This document shows positions 12,130-23,439 of a stretch of 64,000 bases of DNA, piece after piece. The position numbers were made by a program, and so were the translations under genes. The stretch is from positions 41,925,835 through 41,989,834 of the forward strand of contig CP136066.1 of assembly GCA_032622095.1 (NCBI GenBank), written 5' to 3'. Under the pieces are notes generated by a model. That model saw only the letters and a program-made list of their open reading frames with translations. It searched no databases and was not told where the DNA came from. This DNA is from Siphonodentalium dalli. Its lineage: Eukaryota > Mollusca > Scaphopoda > Gadilida > Siphonodentaliidae. The first letter of the stretch is position 1. Every line of letters begins with the position of its first letter.

Positions 12130-14500
12130 CGAACGGCTTTTACAGCCAGCATCTATTTATAGTCACATACAGCTCACAATATCGCCAAACACAATTATTG
12201 ATATACGTGCCACCCCATACGATAATCTGTTACATTATATATTGATATACGTGCCATCCCATACGATAATCTATTACATTATATATTGATATACGTGCCA
12301 TCCCATACGATAATCTATTACATTATATATTGATATACGTGCCATCCCATACGATAATCTATTACATTATATATATTGATATACGTGCCATCCCATACGA
12401 TAATCTGTTACATTATATATATTGATATACGTGCCATCCCATACGATAATATGTTACATTATATATTGATATACGTGCCATCCCATACGATAATCTATTA
12501 CATTATATATTGATATACGTGCCATCCCATACGATAATCTGTTACATTATATATTAATATACGTACCATCCCATAAGATAATCTATTACATTATATATAT
12601 TGATATACGTGCCATCCCATACGACAATATGTTACATTATATATTGATATACGTGCCATCCCATACGATAATCTATTACATTATATATTGATATACGTGC
12701 CATCCCATACGATAATCTGTTACATTATATATTAATATACGTACCATCCCATAAGATAATCTATTACATTATATATATTGATATACGTGCCATCCCATAC
12801 GATAATATGTTACATTATATATTGATATACGTGCCATCCCATACGATAATCTATTACATTATATATTGATATACGTGCCATCCCATACGATAATCTGTTA
12901 CATTATATATTAATATACGTTCCATCCCATAAGATAATCTATTACATTATATATATTGATATACGTGCCATCCCATACGATAATCTGTTACATTATATAT
13001 TGATATACGTGCCATCCCATACGATAATCTGTTACATTATATATTGATATACGTGCCATCCCATACGATAATCTATTACATTATATATTGATACACGTGC
13101 CATCCCATACGATAATCTGTTACATTATATATTGATATACGTGCCATCCCATACGATAATATGTTACATTATATATTGATATACGTGCCATCCCATACGA
13201 TAATATGTTACATTATATATTGATATACGTGCCATCCCATACGATAATCTATTACATTATATATTAATATACGTACCATCCCATACGATAATCTATTACA
13301 TTATATATTGATATACGTACCATCCCATACGATAATCTGTTACATTTTATATTAAGAAATCTGTTAAGAAAAGTTTAAAGATCTACGGTCCTATTTGACA
13401 CCAAATTAGTCAAACTTTCCAGAGTTTATTTTCAGCTTACCAGGATATAATGTAGGAATAAACTACTTGTAATCATCATAATTTGTATGACACAGGCATC
13501 GCGAACATCTACAATAGCATCCGTCAGTTTTACGTTGGAACATATTACATAAAAATCATAATTCACAACGCTCTTTATTATCTACCCCTTTTGGATGACG
13601 GAAACATGGTTGCTTTTTACAAGAGCCGATTATTGGAATTTTTGCTCGGCTGACAAAAATTCAAAACGCATGTTCCTCCTTTGAAAGTCGATATTGTTGT
13701 CATTTTTTCGGGGGACGGTATAAATCACCGGTGTCCGTCCGCCCATCCGCCCCATATAGTTTCCGGATGATTTTACAGCCAGCCTATGTTTATAGTCACA
13801 TACATATCACAATATCACCAAACACAATTATTGATATACGTGCCATACGATAATCTATTACATTATATGTTAAGAAATCTGTTAAGAAAAGTTTAAAGAT
13901 ATACGGTCCTATTTGGCACCAAATTAGTCAAACTTTCCAGAGTTTATTTTCAGCTTACCAGGCTATAATGTAAACAAACCTACTTGCAATCATCATCATG
14001 TGTATGACACAGGCATCGCGAAAATCTACAAAAGCATCCGTCAGTTTTACGTTGGAACATATTACAACAACAACAAAAATTCACAACGCTCTTTGTTATC
14101 TACCTCTTTTGGACGACGGGAAAATGGTTGCTTTTTACAAGAGGTGATTATTGGAATTTTTGCTAGGCTGACGAAAAATTGAAAACGCATGTTCCTCCTT
14201 TGAAAGTAGATATTATTGTAATTTTTTCGGTGGACTATATAAATCACCAGTATCCGCCTGTCTATGCGTAGATCTGCTCCATATGTTTTCTGGATGATTT
14301 CCCGGTTGATAACGTTAGTTCCAGTTATCTGATTGTTTGCAAATTTGGTATATGGATTTCTCACATGACAATAGAGATCAAGTTCGATATTATTCACGGA
14401 GTTATGGCCCTTGTCGACTTAGAATTTACTGATTATTCTGGTGTCTAATCCAATAAAACTAGGCGTGTTGACAAAATAGGCAGTTAGAAACAAAGCTTGA
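12130..14500 (+). repeat. Segmental tandem duplication (12130-13777 and 13778-about 14500)
   Basis: Both halves start 'tttacagccagc', continue through 'cacaatatc' and 'aacacaattattgatatacg', and end with a shared ~430-bp tail beginning 'ttaagaaatctgttaagaaa'. The tail includes 'caggcatcgcgaa' and 'acgcatgttcctcctttgaa'. The first half carries an expanded satellite; the second carries one monomer at the same place. A third, more distant copy of the tail motif lies at about 58950. Confidence 0.8.
12190..13352 (+). repeat. AT-rich satellite, 44-48-bp monomer, about 26 copies, with higher-order units
   Basis: The monomer reads 'tattgatatacgtgccatcc' then 'catacgataatctattacat' then 'tata'. Some copies gain an extra TATA. 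A variant monomer (taatatacgtaccatcccataag) recurs at about 12555, 12733 and 12911, exactly 178 bp apart. So the middle of the array is built from four-monomer higher-order units. Confidence 0.9.
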
Positions 14501-14650
14501 TTCAATGGATGTTCACAGAATCAAATAAAGCCATCGTCAAATAAAGCCACCGTAATAGGGAGACGTGTCGTTAAGCGGCGTTTTATCTGAAGTTGAAGAA
14601 ATACAAATTGTCTTTTTATGGAGCCAAATCGGACAGGTCATCTTTAATAT

Positions 14651-14651
14651 A

Positions 14652-14688
<37 letters not shown>

Positions 14689-14690
14689 TA
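14651..14690 (+). repeat. (GA)n microsatellite
   Basis: Uninterrupted GA dinucleotides with two AA interruptions, then 'gaaagatattg'. Confidence 0.9.
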
Positions 14691-14699
14691 TTGTTTATT

Positions 14700-15644
14700 C
14701 TTCCACTCGTTCCGTCTGTGACCAATCGAGCTTCAAATTCATCTTCTAAGCTAGGACGCGACTATATTTGGTTTCCGTTTGGGGGTCTCCAACTTAGAAT
14801 ATCAAATCCCACCCTCACTGACGGCCCTGTCAGTACAAATATTTGTCTGAAAGTGAGAAAACGTGCCACATTTTGTCCAAAACAACAATGTTCACACTAA
14901 CTGCTGGTTAAATAAATGAAACCTATTATTTTCAACTTAGTTGTGGGGGACATCACAGACCAAAACCCAATGTCGCCATGCATGTCCATGCTTCTAAGAC
15001 ATTATTTTCATTCATGCACGATAGCCCAACACAGATACACAATGCGCAGAGTTATTGCTTCGATGTGAGAAATCGTGTTTCAATTTGGAGGTTTAGATTA
15101 AAAACTTCCAACTTCGCCCGTCAAACAATAACAGTCAATAATATTCCTCAGGGTGGGAGATCTTGGTCAATGATAGAATAACAATAGTCTTGACTTGAAA
15201 CATATTTTATTTGCATAATATACAAAAGGGATTGGGGCACAAGTTTTTACAACTTATGAAGCCCTCTCCCGATACAATAATAACATACATGTAATCAAGA
15301 TGACGGTATACACGTATCTACGTGATGATAAGTTTTGAGATATATAATTTGTATTGCCTTCCACAGGTTGCGGAGATTTGAGTTTAAAACAATGTGGCTA
15401 CATTATAATTATTTGGCACGATAAACGAGTGCTAATATAATATATTGGTGTATGTTTGGATGTTAGAAAAAAGTAATAGTAGACAGTAATGTTATATACT
15501 CGGTTTTGGTTTTTTGTAGCGCTCTGGAAGACAGTACTGACACGTAATAAGAACGTGCACGTTTGTGGGGGAAGTTGGTCCATTTTGTGAGATAACTGCC
15601 ACATAAAAAATTGAAATTCCGGAAGTCTATTCAAAAGTAATATG
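14700..15644. other. Non-coding; contains a repeat shared with 60.5-60.65 kb
   Basis: No gene is supported. About 14875-15010 resembles 60490-60640, sharing 'tgctggtt', 'gggggacatc', 'atgtcgccat' and 'gcttctaagacat'. The remainder shows nothing recognisable. Confidence 0.5.
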
Positions 15645-15706
15645 CATATGTATATACATACACATACATACACATACATACATATACACATATATACATA
15701 TAATAT
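15645..15706 (+). repeat. (ATAC)n/(CATA)n microsatellite
   Basis: Imperfect tetranucleotide run of CATA/CACATA just beyond the 3' end of the LINE at 15715. It could be that element's degenerate 3' tail. Confidence 0.8.
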
Positions 15707-15714
15707 ATAATCTT

Positions 15715-17506
15715 TTAGGGGTCGAAACGCTTAGTCGCCGCAATATATTGCTGTGTGATGTAAAATAGTCTCAAATGTTTTTGGGACGAGATATGAGGTA
15801 TTCCACACATGAGTTCCGCAATGTTGCTTATTATGAGATTTTCACGGGTTAGTTTCTCAGAAAATTCTGAGCGCTCTCTTTGATACAATGGGCACATGTA
15901 GAAATATTGATATGCGTCTTCATACAGGTTTCCACACGAACATGCGGGGCTGTCAGCGCTATAGTTGTTGAACATATCAGATCGGAGTTCACTACACAAA
16001 TTACGTAGGCGACAATGAAAAATGTTGTATTTTCTTAGTCCAACGTAGAAATGTCGAGGGGGACTGGGCGTGGGATCTATATGTTTCAAGTTGGTTTTAA
16101 AGGTAGAAAATTGATCAGCGTTAGTGATTAATTTGGGAAGTTTATTCCATTCCATGACCATCTTTGGGATAAGTGACTGTTTGAAATGTTCAGTATTGCA
16201 GTAATATGAATAAAATTTACTAGGGCGTCTCCAATTATAGTCTGCATCTTCATGCGATATGGAGGGGGGAGTGTAGTGGTTAGATTATTATGATGGTGCT
16301 AAATTGTTGACTATTTTATAGAGTGCCTGCAATTTATGTATTTGGCGTCTTTTATTGAGTGAAGGCCATCCAACTTCCTGTATGATTGTGGAATTGTTCT
16401 CGCCATTATGGACAGAAATTCTAATTGAAAGTTATTGGCAGCTGTGTTCACACCAGATGCACATGTTATGAGGTCATCCCAGTCGACATTGGCAAGTAGG
16501 TTATTTGCATGGAAAAAGTTACCTTTTCTATAGTTCCACGCTTGTCTTAGAAATGACGCTGCGGTCGTGTTTTCAAATGTTATTGTAGCATATACACCTA
16601 AGTGGTCTGAAACTCCGAGATATAGGACATCGGCATCTATTATACGGAGAGAGTTTGAGGTAATAATTGGGTCAAGCAACGTGCTTGAGGTGCTGGTCAC
16701 TCTCGTTGGGACCATTATTGAATTTTTCATGCTGAAACCATCCATAAAATTGGAGTTAAAATCTCCTGTGATGACATATTCGGAAATGTCAAGTACGTCT
16801 GAAATTGAGGATTCCAGGAGTTCCCAATAATTTGGGAGCAAAATTAGGCAGATCTGTACGATACTCCAAGAACAATACGAGTTTTCTTTGAGTGGATTTC
16901 AAACCAGGGACAAGAAGAGTAGAATTTTAATTCTGTTTTTCGATTAAATATTAAGTGATCGGCGAACATTACACATATTCCGCCACCGTCTGAATCTCGG
17001 TCTTTGCGAATTGGTGTACAAAATCCATCGATTTCTAGTTGGTTTGAAGGATAAGATGGATCAAGATGCGTTTCGGTGAAACATAAAATGTCATATTCGT
17101 TTACAAGGTCTGCAATCTTTTCAAGTTTATTACGGATAATCCTTACGTTATAGAGGAAGATTGAGATAGAATCCTCAAAGATTGAGATAGAATTCTCAAA
17201 GTTAATAGTCTGAGACAACGGTCCCGGGTTAGTATGTATATAGCCGGAATGCCGGATAATAGTAATAAAAAGAACGCAATCAGGAATAACGACCTTGCGT
17301 TTGGTGGACTGAAGCATTTTCCGAGGTAAAGGCTGCCTTTTTTCACAGTTTTGGGGGGTTTGCGGTCGTTTTGCTGAGTCGAAGATACCTATTGCTGCCC
17401 TATATTGGTTCAAGTCACACGTCATATTTCTGACGGTGGTTAGAAACCAAGATAGGGAAGCAACTGGACTCCGATTCAACAGATAATAGATAGAGTGGCA
17501 CCTCAC
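15715..17506 (-). pseudogene. Non-LTR retrotransposon with endonuclease and C-terminal domain but no reverse transcriptase
   Basis: Reading on the minus strand, the N-terminal part has the element signature HTNPGP (near 17230), followed by an APE-type endonuclease. Visible motifs are NVRIIRNK, CFTETHL (catalytic Glu), ITGDFN and SDHLGVYA (catalytic Asp-His). The frame is cut by a stop at about 16842. Near 16370 it passes directly from the end of the endonuclease into a post-RT region (WPSLNKRR, LYKIVNNLAP, then two stops). The last 148 residues (15715-16161) hold a WNKLP motif and a Cys/His cluster (CSCG...Y...C). The whole RT (FxxAFD, QG, YADD) is absent, so this is an internally deleted, inactive copy. 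The family looks like a CR1/L2-like molluscan LINE; the clade is tentative. Confidence 0.8.
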
Positions 17507-17680
17507 AAATGGACTTGGCAGTTGTTCTTAAGTTGTGGATATTTTCAATATGGACTGGAAACATGAAGTAAGTAGATGAATCACCAAAAGCGGTAAATGC
17601 ATAGAATAAAGAGAACATGATCAAGACATGATGACAATAGTCTGTTGGTAAACTATGCATAGCACCAATCGAGTGTGAAA

Positions 17681-18180
17681 TGTTAGGCGCGAGTAGCGGC
17701 CAATAGTTAATTGACACATTGCGCAAAATAAATTACCACTGATATGACTTACGAATAACTTATAGAAGGCGTATATTTTCTGTCCAAAAACCTTTTTCGC
17801 AGAATTGACGACTACGAGTCCGTTTGTGACAAAATAGTGGCGTTCAAACTTATAGTCACTCGCAGTTAGGTGATATGATTATGGTTGGTGTGATTAGTTT
17901 GTACTTAATTGTGTTGTTATCCGATCATATAATGGTAGTTTGCACGCAATGCTCGCGTTTCCAATCTTGACTTCTCTAAACGCAATCGTAACTACGGATA
18001 TGGCAAAACGACAACTGATAGAATGAACACAAATTCTAGTGACGTAGTATACCCTATTCGTAATTCTTGTCAATAGTAGTTCATTATGCGAAAGGTGTCC
18101 AAAGCTAACTTTATTATGACACGATTCGTGTCTCATTGACAACTAACGAAATATACTGTTACGTTGCAATGACTTCATCT
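17681..18180 (+). repeat. Dispersed ~480-bp repeat, three copies in window
   Basis: Begins 'gttaggcgcgagtagcggc' and includes 'gactacgagtccgtttgtga', 'cactcgcagttaggtgatat', 'ggcaaaacgacaactgatag' and 'cacgattcgtgtctcattg'. Other copies are at about 57575-58210 and 60786-61011 continuing at 63268-63545, where it is split by the 61-63 kb duplicated element. No coding capacity. Confidence 0.8.
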
Positions 18181-18835
18181 CAATAATACAATATAGCTGC
18201 TGTCTGACATCTTGATAATGTGTTTTCGCCTCGGGACACTGAGAATTATAGTCTCGAAGTTTGAAGTTTTTTAATCTAAACCTCCCTATTGACGGTCAGT
18301 TTACGGACGGGTTTATGACCACGGGTGTCAAAACATGAAAGTCTTGAGCCGTCCATCTTTGGTATATGTCGCTGAATAACCCACATCGAGGCATCGAGGT
18401 TATGTTTACTCGCTTCGTGTGTGAGTGGTCGCGTTTCGTAAGTAAACTTTATCGGGCCTTGAAACGTGGGAACTTGAGTTCCATCCATCTTTGATACATG
18501 TTGCTGGATATGTTTGTCCACCTCGATGAAGTGTGTGTTTGTGGTAACTATGGTTACTCGCTGGAGTTTAGAAGGAACTGAATATGGTGGAACAACATAA
18601 AACACTCTGTCAAGTGATTGGGTGATACTATAGAGTAAAATAAAATATGCTTTATATTCTATTGATTCTTTTAAACTATGTCATGATTCTGTCGATTCAG
18701 GTTGTCTGTGAATCGTATATACATTTATGGTACCTGTGAATGTTGGTAGTGACATTTGGAGCAAATCTGATAGTAAGTATCGAAATCACTGAGTTTTACA
18801 TGATAAAGTTGTGGCTCGAAGCAAAACCACTTGTG
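18181..18835. other. 3' flank of the cGAS-like gene
   Basis: No gene. A weak polyadenylation-like AATATAAAG on the minus strand (about 18648-18656) lies ~180 bp past the stop codon of the upstream minus-strand gene. Parts of 18260-18600 recall the repeat near 11200-11370. Confidence 0.35.
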
Positions 18836-20920
18836 TTATACATTTCTTAAGGATCGATAAATATTATAAACAGTGTCGCCTTGGAAAACAGATGTGCGAT
18901 CATGTTTATCATTCAGCTTCAATGACGTAGCATTTTTCGAACTATGCTCTTGGCGGAATGTGGCGGCTATAAATTCCATCCATCCTTGATGCTCACTTGA
19001 CACTTGACACAACCCGTAGAATTTCACCAGCACGCCGATGACAGCTGAATGCGCGTTGTAACATCGATGTTCTATACTCTCCGGATGCATCGTTCGCATT
19101 ATTCTTCCCTTCAGATCACCTGATCCACGAGATGCCTTCATCCGAGCGCTCGTAACGAGCGCGTACTCAACGTTATTGAACATTATGTCGGTAACGTCAT
19201 ACAATAGGTGAAAGTGTGCACGAAAGTCGCTGACAGGCACCGACCTGAATGAATAGGTGTCACTATTATCGAGAGGATAACTGAACGTTTCAATATGATC
19301 GACTGCAAAAGTTAGCAACTCTTTGGTAATTTTATAGAGAAGTTTGTCGATATTTTCCTCGCACCGATTGCCGCTCACGTAGCTATCACCGCGTGATTTA
19401 TATGAGATATCACGTAACACTTGGTCAGCAACAATGTTCCAGTATTGTGGTAACTTGGTAATGGTATCATCGACAAAAGCTAACCATTTATTCATTAATG
19501 TTTCTGTTTTTCTTATGATAGCACTACGGCCCCCTTTATTTTTACCTGTCGATGTTATCATGAAGAACTCTTCTACAGGGTCCTTATTTGAATCTACAAT
19601 TCTAGACATAGATTCAACAAAGACATCATATCGAGAATGTTCATCTTGTCTAGAACATATCCAAAGATCAACTGTCTTATTAAATAACGTAATATTTGAG
19701 TTAACATGGTCTGTATAACGGCGTCTGAGTTTATGGATTGGAAACCTCGCCACCACATATGCGGATACTCGTTGTTTCATGTCATGGGATACAATCCCGG
19801 TTCCATACATGACCTCTGCTGATTCCATGGTGTTCCTGATATGAGACATATGATATGTCTGCGTGATAGCCGGGTTTGTTTCAGAGAGTTGTTGACTTAA
19901 ATTATATAATATATCTGCTGCGATATTCAGCCTTGTGTGTGATGTCATTCCCGCGATATTATCAGTGATTAGATACAACCCGAGAAGAGACCACAGACGC
20001 CTGCGGAGATATATCAGATCAGATTCCAAGACACCAGTCAACAAGTTCATTTTAGGAACAAAATAATGAGGAAGGAATCCTATTTTTAAATCCTGATCAA
20101 GTCTCTTTAATATATCCACTGATGACAAGTCATTTTCCCAGAATCGAGCGTCAGTCTGCTCGAAATACCAGAGAGCTGACGTTTTCAGATGGTAGGACGT
20201 CAAAACTCCGCGGTCAGAATCGATGACGCGTCCGATTACCTTCAAAAGTATTATACTGAGTCTCTGGTTAACTGACATTGTTCTCAACAGCACGACTTCT
20301 GCCTTAGCAAACGACAGACAGAAATCGTGCTCACGGTCCGGGTTTAATGGAGCAGGTCGTGCTGCAAGGTGGAAATCACCGCAGATAGTTAGCGATACAA
20401 TGTCGTCTGGTGGCCATGACCGGTCGCGTGCGGAAAATAAGTGTGCTGTCTGTGGTATTCTACTTATTCTTAGTTGTGGAACAAAGTCAGTGGTGGTGTA
20501 TCGACCATTGATTGTCTTACCAACCTTTGATAATCCATCAGCCTCCGGGGTTTCTCCAAAGATCTCTTCACACATGTCTCTGACAGGATCCGCCAGCACA
20601 TATTTCCCGTCACCCAAGATGACGTTTGGTACGAGCCCTTCTAACCTCTCAGTAGATATCCGGACATAACATGGGAGGTCAGGTCGGTATCTCAAACTGG
20701 ATTCATCTATTATTATGTTTCGAGGTTCGATCAGAATATCCATATCGCTTCCGTTAATTCCAACTCCGCTCGCCATGCTCCCTACTAATGTCATTTTACA
20801 ACGATCATTCGACAGACGTGCTGTTGGTCTACAGTGCGCCCCTTGCAGCAGAATCCGGTTATAATGCTCAGATAGCTCTTGTGAGTCCTCACTGTGTCGA
20901 CTTCGTGACAAGGACGCCAT
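18836..20920 (-). CDS. Mab-21/cGAS-like nucleotidyltransferase (cGLR family candidate)
   Basis: A single uninterrupted 694-residue frame from a real ATG (20918-20920) to TAA (18836-18838). Residues 47-61 hold the nucleotidyltransferase signature: G47-S48, then D59-M-D61 inside GSDMDILIEP. A third acidic candidate, D145, sits in TTDFVPQL. Residues ~165-300 match the Mab-21 core as I know it: a Trp-Pro (SWPPDD) segment, LSFAKAEVVLLRTM, a helical LKVIGR stretch, LKTSALWYFEQ and FLPHYFVPKMNLL. In characterised relatives (cGAS, cGLRs) this fold senses nucleic acid and makes cyclic dinucleotides for STING. Other Mab-21 proteins have lost catalysis. Here all three acidic positions seem present, so activity is plausible but unproven. 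No zinc-ribbon insertion is obvious. Residues ~380-694 form a long helical extension I cannot assign. The gene is intronless and surrounded by transposon relics. Expansion of this family is well known in molluscs. Confidence 0.82.
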   Translation of the reverse strand: MASLSRSRHSEDSQELSEHYNRILLQGAHCRPTARLSNDRCKMTLVGSMASGVGINGSDMDILIEPRNIIIDESSLRYRPDLPCYVRISTERLEGLVPNVILGDGKYVLADPVRDMCEEIFGETPEADGLSKVGKTINGRYTTTDFVPQLRISRIPQTAHLFSARDRSWPPDDIVSLTICGDFHLAARPAPLNPDREHDFCLSFAKAEVVLLRTMSVNQRLSIILLKVIGRVIDSDRGVLTSYHLKTSALWYFEQTDARFWENDLSSVDILKRLDQDLKIGFLPHYFVPKMNLLTGVLESDLIYLRRRLWSLLGLYLITDNIAGMTSHTRLNIAADILYNLSQQLSETNPAITQTYHMSHIRNTMESAEVMYGTGIVSHDMKQRVSAYVVARFPIHKLRRRYTDHVNSNITLFNKTVDLWICSRQDEHSRYDVFVESMSRIVDSNKDPVEEFFMITSTGKNKGGRSAIIRKTETLMNKWLAFVDDTITKLPQYWNIVADQVLRDISYKSRGDSYVSGNRCEENIDKLLYKITKELLTFAVDHIETFSYPLDNSDTYSFRSVPVSDFRAHFHLLYDVTDIMFNNVEYALVTSARMKASRGSGDLKGRIMRTMHPESIEHRCYNAHSAVIGVLVKFYGLCQVSSEHQGWMEFIAATFRQEHSSKNATSLKLNDKHDRTSVFQGDTVYNIYRSLRNV

Positions 20921-20954
20921 AATTAATAAATGGATACCTTACTCTGGCGAGCCC

Positions 20955-20975
20955 TTGGTGTATAAATTTTAAGAC
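20955..20975 (-). promoter_or_regulatory. Possible TATA element for the cGAS-like gene
   Basis: On the minus strand AAAATTTATACACC lies about 40-50 bp upstream of the ATG. The spacing would give a very short 5' leader. In this AT-rich DNA the match is weak evidence. Confidence 0.25.
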
Positions 20976-22073
20976 GATGGTGCCATTATTAATCCACCTG
21001 TCAATGTTGGACATCCCAGACTGTGTTCAGTTTATGTGAGCGGGAAATAAATAACATGTCGTCTTTCTGAAAGTAAAAATGAATATAACAATGTAATGTG
21101 GATTTTATCAGGTTTTGATATATGACAGGTTGAATATATAACGTACGTGAATATATCAGATATTACTTAAAGGGATGTTACCGATGGTTTATTAATTGAC
21201 ATAATTCTGGGTGGGATAATCAGTGTATATAATATCTCTCTGTAATTTTTTTATTAATTTAATACTATCGATTACTGTCACACGATATTGAAGAACCATC
21301 AACCTGTTGGAAATTATACCCCATTTTCTAAACGTTGTTGACACGAAAATTATTTTTAACTTCACTGTTCTCATGCACCAAGAAGATCAGATTCTGTAAA
21401 ACAGACCTGTTTTAAAAAGTGGACTTACACATAAAAGTAGTATAGGAAGAGTATTCGGGTATACGGTTTGATTTTGATTTGCTCAGCTCCTGTTCCTGTG
21501 CTATCAGGGGTTTAGAGGGCACGCCGCGTGGGTGTATATGGGTGAAGGTTATCACGAGAATAGCGCCCGATTATCGCGGGTAATAAACAATGCGTGTGTG
21601 TCTAGGTTTTCGGCAGACTAACAACTCTTCAGAGTCAGCCGCGTTAAATAAGATTTGTCAGTTGTTGTATGATCCAGATATATGGCTAGACGTCGGATGC
21701 TTTGTCTCATTTCAGGGAGACTCTCTCCTGCTCTTTGTTGTCGTTCACGTAATTGTACCCTATGCAAGTCAGTCTGGTTTTTGGCAGCAAATCGGCCTTA
21801 TGTCTAAACGATATCTCCCTCGCGTTAACCCGACCGCTTATCGCCTATTCATGTAATATGAAAGAAAACATGTACTTGGGTGAATGTCGGCAAAGAAGAG
21901 ATCGGGTACACGGAGTACGTATTCTATTTACGTTATAAACAAGGTCGGGTCACTCCGCACGAAACCAGCAAAGGTCAATGGGGCGGAAGGTATTATGATC
22001 GACGAGGGTGCTACAGAGCTGGATATATATACACAAAGAAGTTTGGCGATCCAAGGTCACCCACGAGAGGAAG
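20976..22073. other. Non-coding or decayed; slightly GC-richer from 21480
   Basis: No gene recognised. From about 21480 the base composition rises and overlapping frames appear on the plus strand (21590-21856, 21884-22084), none with a family signature. This could be worn coding sequence belonging with the two small frames that follow. Confidence 0.35.
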
Positions 22074-22199
22074 ATGGCCTATAAACGTATAAGCCTGGGT
22101 TTGAAGGATAGTACAGCTAACGATATGGATGATACGAAATATTCGGAGCAAAACGATTATATCAGGGCGGCTAGTATCACAAAGGAGGAGATATTATAG
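22074..22199 (+). CDS. Small ORF, 41 residues, unknown
   Basis: ATG at 22074 to TAG at 22197-22199. The product is polar and acidic in its middle (DSTANDMDDTKYSEQND), with no signal peptide or membrane segment. I do not recognise it. It shares its frame with the next small ORF, separated only by TAG AGA ATA TAA, so the two may be pieces of one broken gene. Composition is more coding-like than in the flanks. Confidence 0.25.
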   Translation: MAYKRISLGLKDSTANDMDDTKYSEQNDYIRAASITKEEIL

Positions 22200-22208
22200 A
22201 GAATATAA

Positions 22209-22364
22209 ATGAGATATATTGAAGTAACCAAACTATCCCCCTTTTATCGATACCCGGGCGATTCAGAATACCGGGTGCGATGTCCCGATGGCACCACAAT
22301 TTTATCCGGAACGGGGGGTGGTGGGATTCAACCGAAATTCTCTATTAATCCACCCAAATATTGA
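22209..22364 (+). CDS. Small ORF, 51 residues, unknown
   Basis: ATG at 22209 to TGA at 22362-22364, in the same frame as the preceding ORF. The protein has a compact, domain-like composition (FYRYPGDSEYRVRCPDG, then a GTGGGG turn and a Pro-rich end). I cannot name a family. It lies 3.6 kb from the virus-like ATPase, on the opposite strand and across a satellite, so a link between them is only a possibility. Confidence 0.28.
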   Translation: MRYIEVTKLSPFYRYPGDSEYRVRCPDGTTILSGTGGGGIQPKFSINPPKY

Positions 22365-23150
22365 TATTCATTACCCACAATTTATGTCCAAATACAATAA
22401 AATGAACACAACTCAAACAAACAGACGGTGTATCAACATTTACTTTATTCGACACCAAGAATAACAGGTTTATTATACTTCCACGTTTTACATGGAAGTA
22501 TATTGTTTTTGTGATTTTTATTTTTCTCTATTATTATTTTTATCCTTCTTAGCAATTTTATAACGCGCTAATCTCAGTAAGTACAAGAGCTAGAATGCTG
22601 AAACTTTGTGTATATATATATGTATACAATCTCTAGAGCTTAGGCCTATTGAGATCATGTCCTCCCTTGACTTGCAGAGTTATCTCCCTTTGTATGAAAA
22701 ATTGGTGTTGTCCGAACTCCGAAAATATAAGGAGTACAGCACTGAAATTTGGTCGATATATACATCTTGATATCCACTGAATCGTAAGCACATAAAAAAC
22801 TGTGTCCGTCTTTCCTCTCCAGAGTTATCTCCCATATATATGTCAACCTCGAATTATTTCTGATCGCCTGTTCTCACATAGCAAGAAAGAGAGCTGGATT
22901 TAGTTTTTATGGTAGTGCTGGCCGTTGTCAATATACTACACAAAAATATTTTGGACAGGGTCGGACTTACATTTTTTGGTTAGGATGGGGGCGAAATTTT
23001 CGCAATTTGTTTTTTTGCGATGATTTCAACCATTTTTACTACCGTGTATCTATAGGACGTACTAATGATCCTCCTGAAAGAATTTTGTAAATCGGTTGAG
23101 AAATGTCCAAGTTACAGACCATCGAAAATTAAATAATTTGGCTAATGAAG
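22365..23150. other. Non-coding, contains mollusc-type repeat phrases
   Basis: No gene. The string 'gttatctccctttgtatga' near 22680 and 'gagttatctcccatatatat' near 22822 are of a type I associate with dispersed molluscan repeats. Confidence 0.45.
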
Positions 23151-23154
23151 GAGC

Positions 23155-23275
23155 ATGGGAGAGGGTGAGACCATACCGGGGAGACGACGAGACCATGCCG
23201 GGTGGTGATACCATGTCTGGGTGGTGAGACCAGGCCGAGGGTGGTGAGACCAGGCTGACCGGTGGCAGATGTAAA
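23155..23275 (+). repeat. Short imperfect repeats of a ~20-bp GGTGAGACCA unit
   Basis: About five imperfect copies of 'gagaccatgccgggtggtga' type sequence in tandem. On the minus strand they produce short frames that should not be taken as genes. Confidence 0.75.
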
Positions 23276-23439
23276 CGTCAGATTTAGCACACACAAAAAA
23301 CCAAAAAAACAAGTCCAGCGGAATAATATTTTTATTGCGCGCTCCAGATGGGAAGAGTGATTCGGACCGGAATATACCATTTATCACTTTCCTGTCCCAA
23401 CCGTTTCCGATTTACAGCATGGACAAGAAAATGACCTAT

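Noticed and set aside
12190-13352. CRISPR-like appearance of regularly spaced ~45-bp repeats
   Set aside because: There are no unique spacers; monomers abut directly, and the genome is animal. It is a satellite.
16567-16830. 87-residue plus frame within the LINE endonuclease
   Set aside because: It is antisense to the endonuclease coding sequence and has no motif of its own.
19434-20669. Plus-strand frames of 94 and 148 residues inside the cGAS-like gene
   Set aside because: They are antisense shadows of the real gene.
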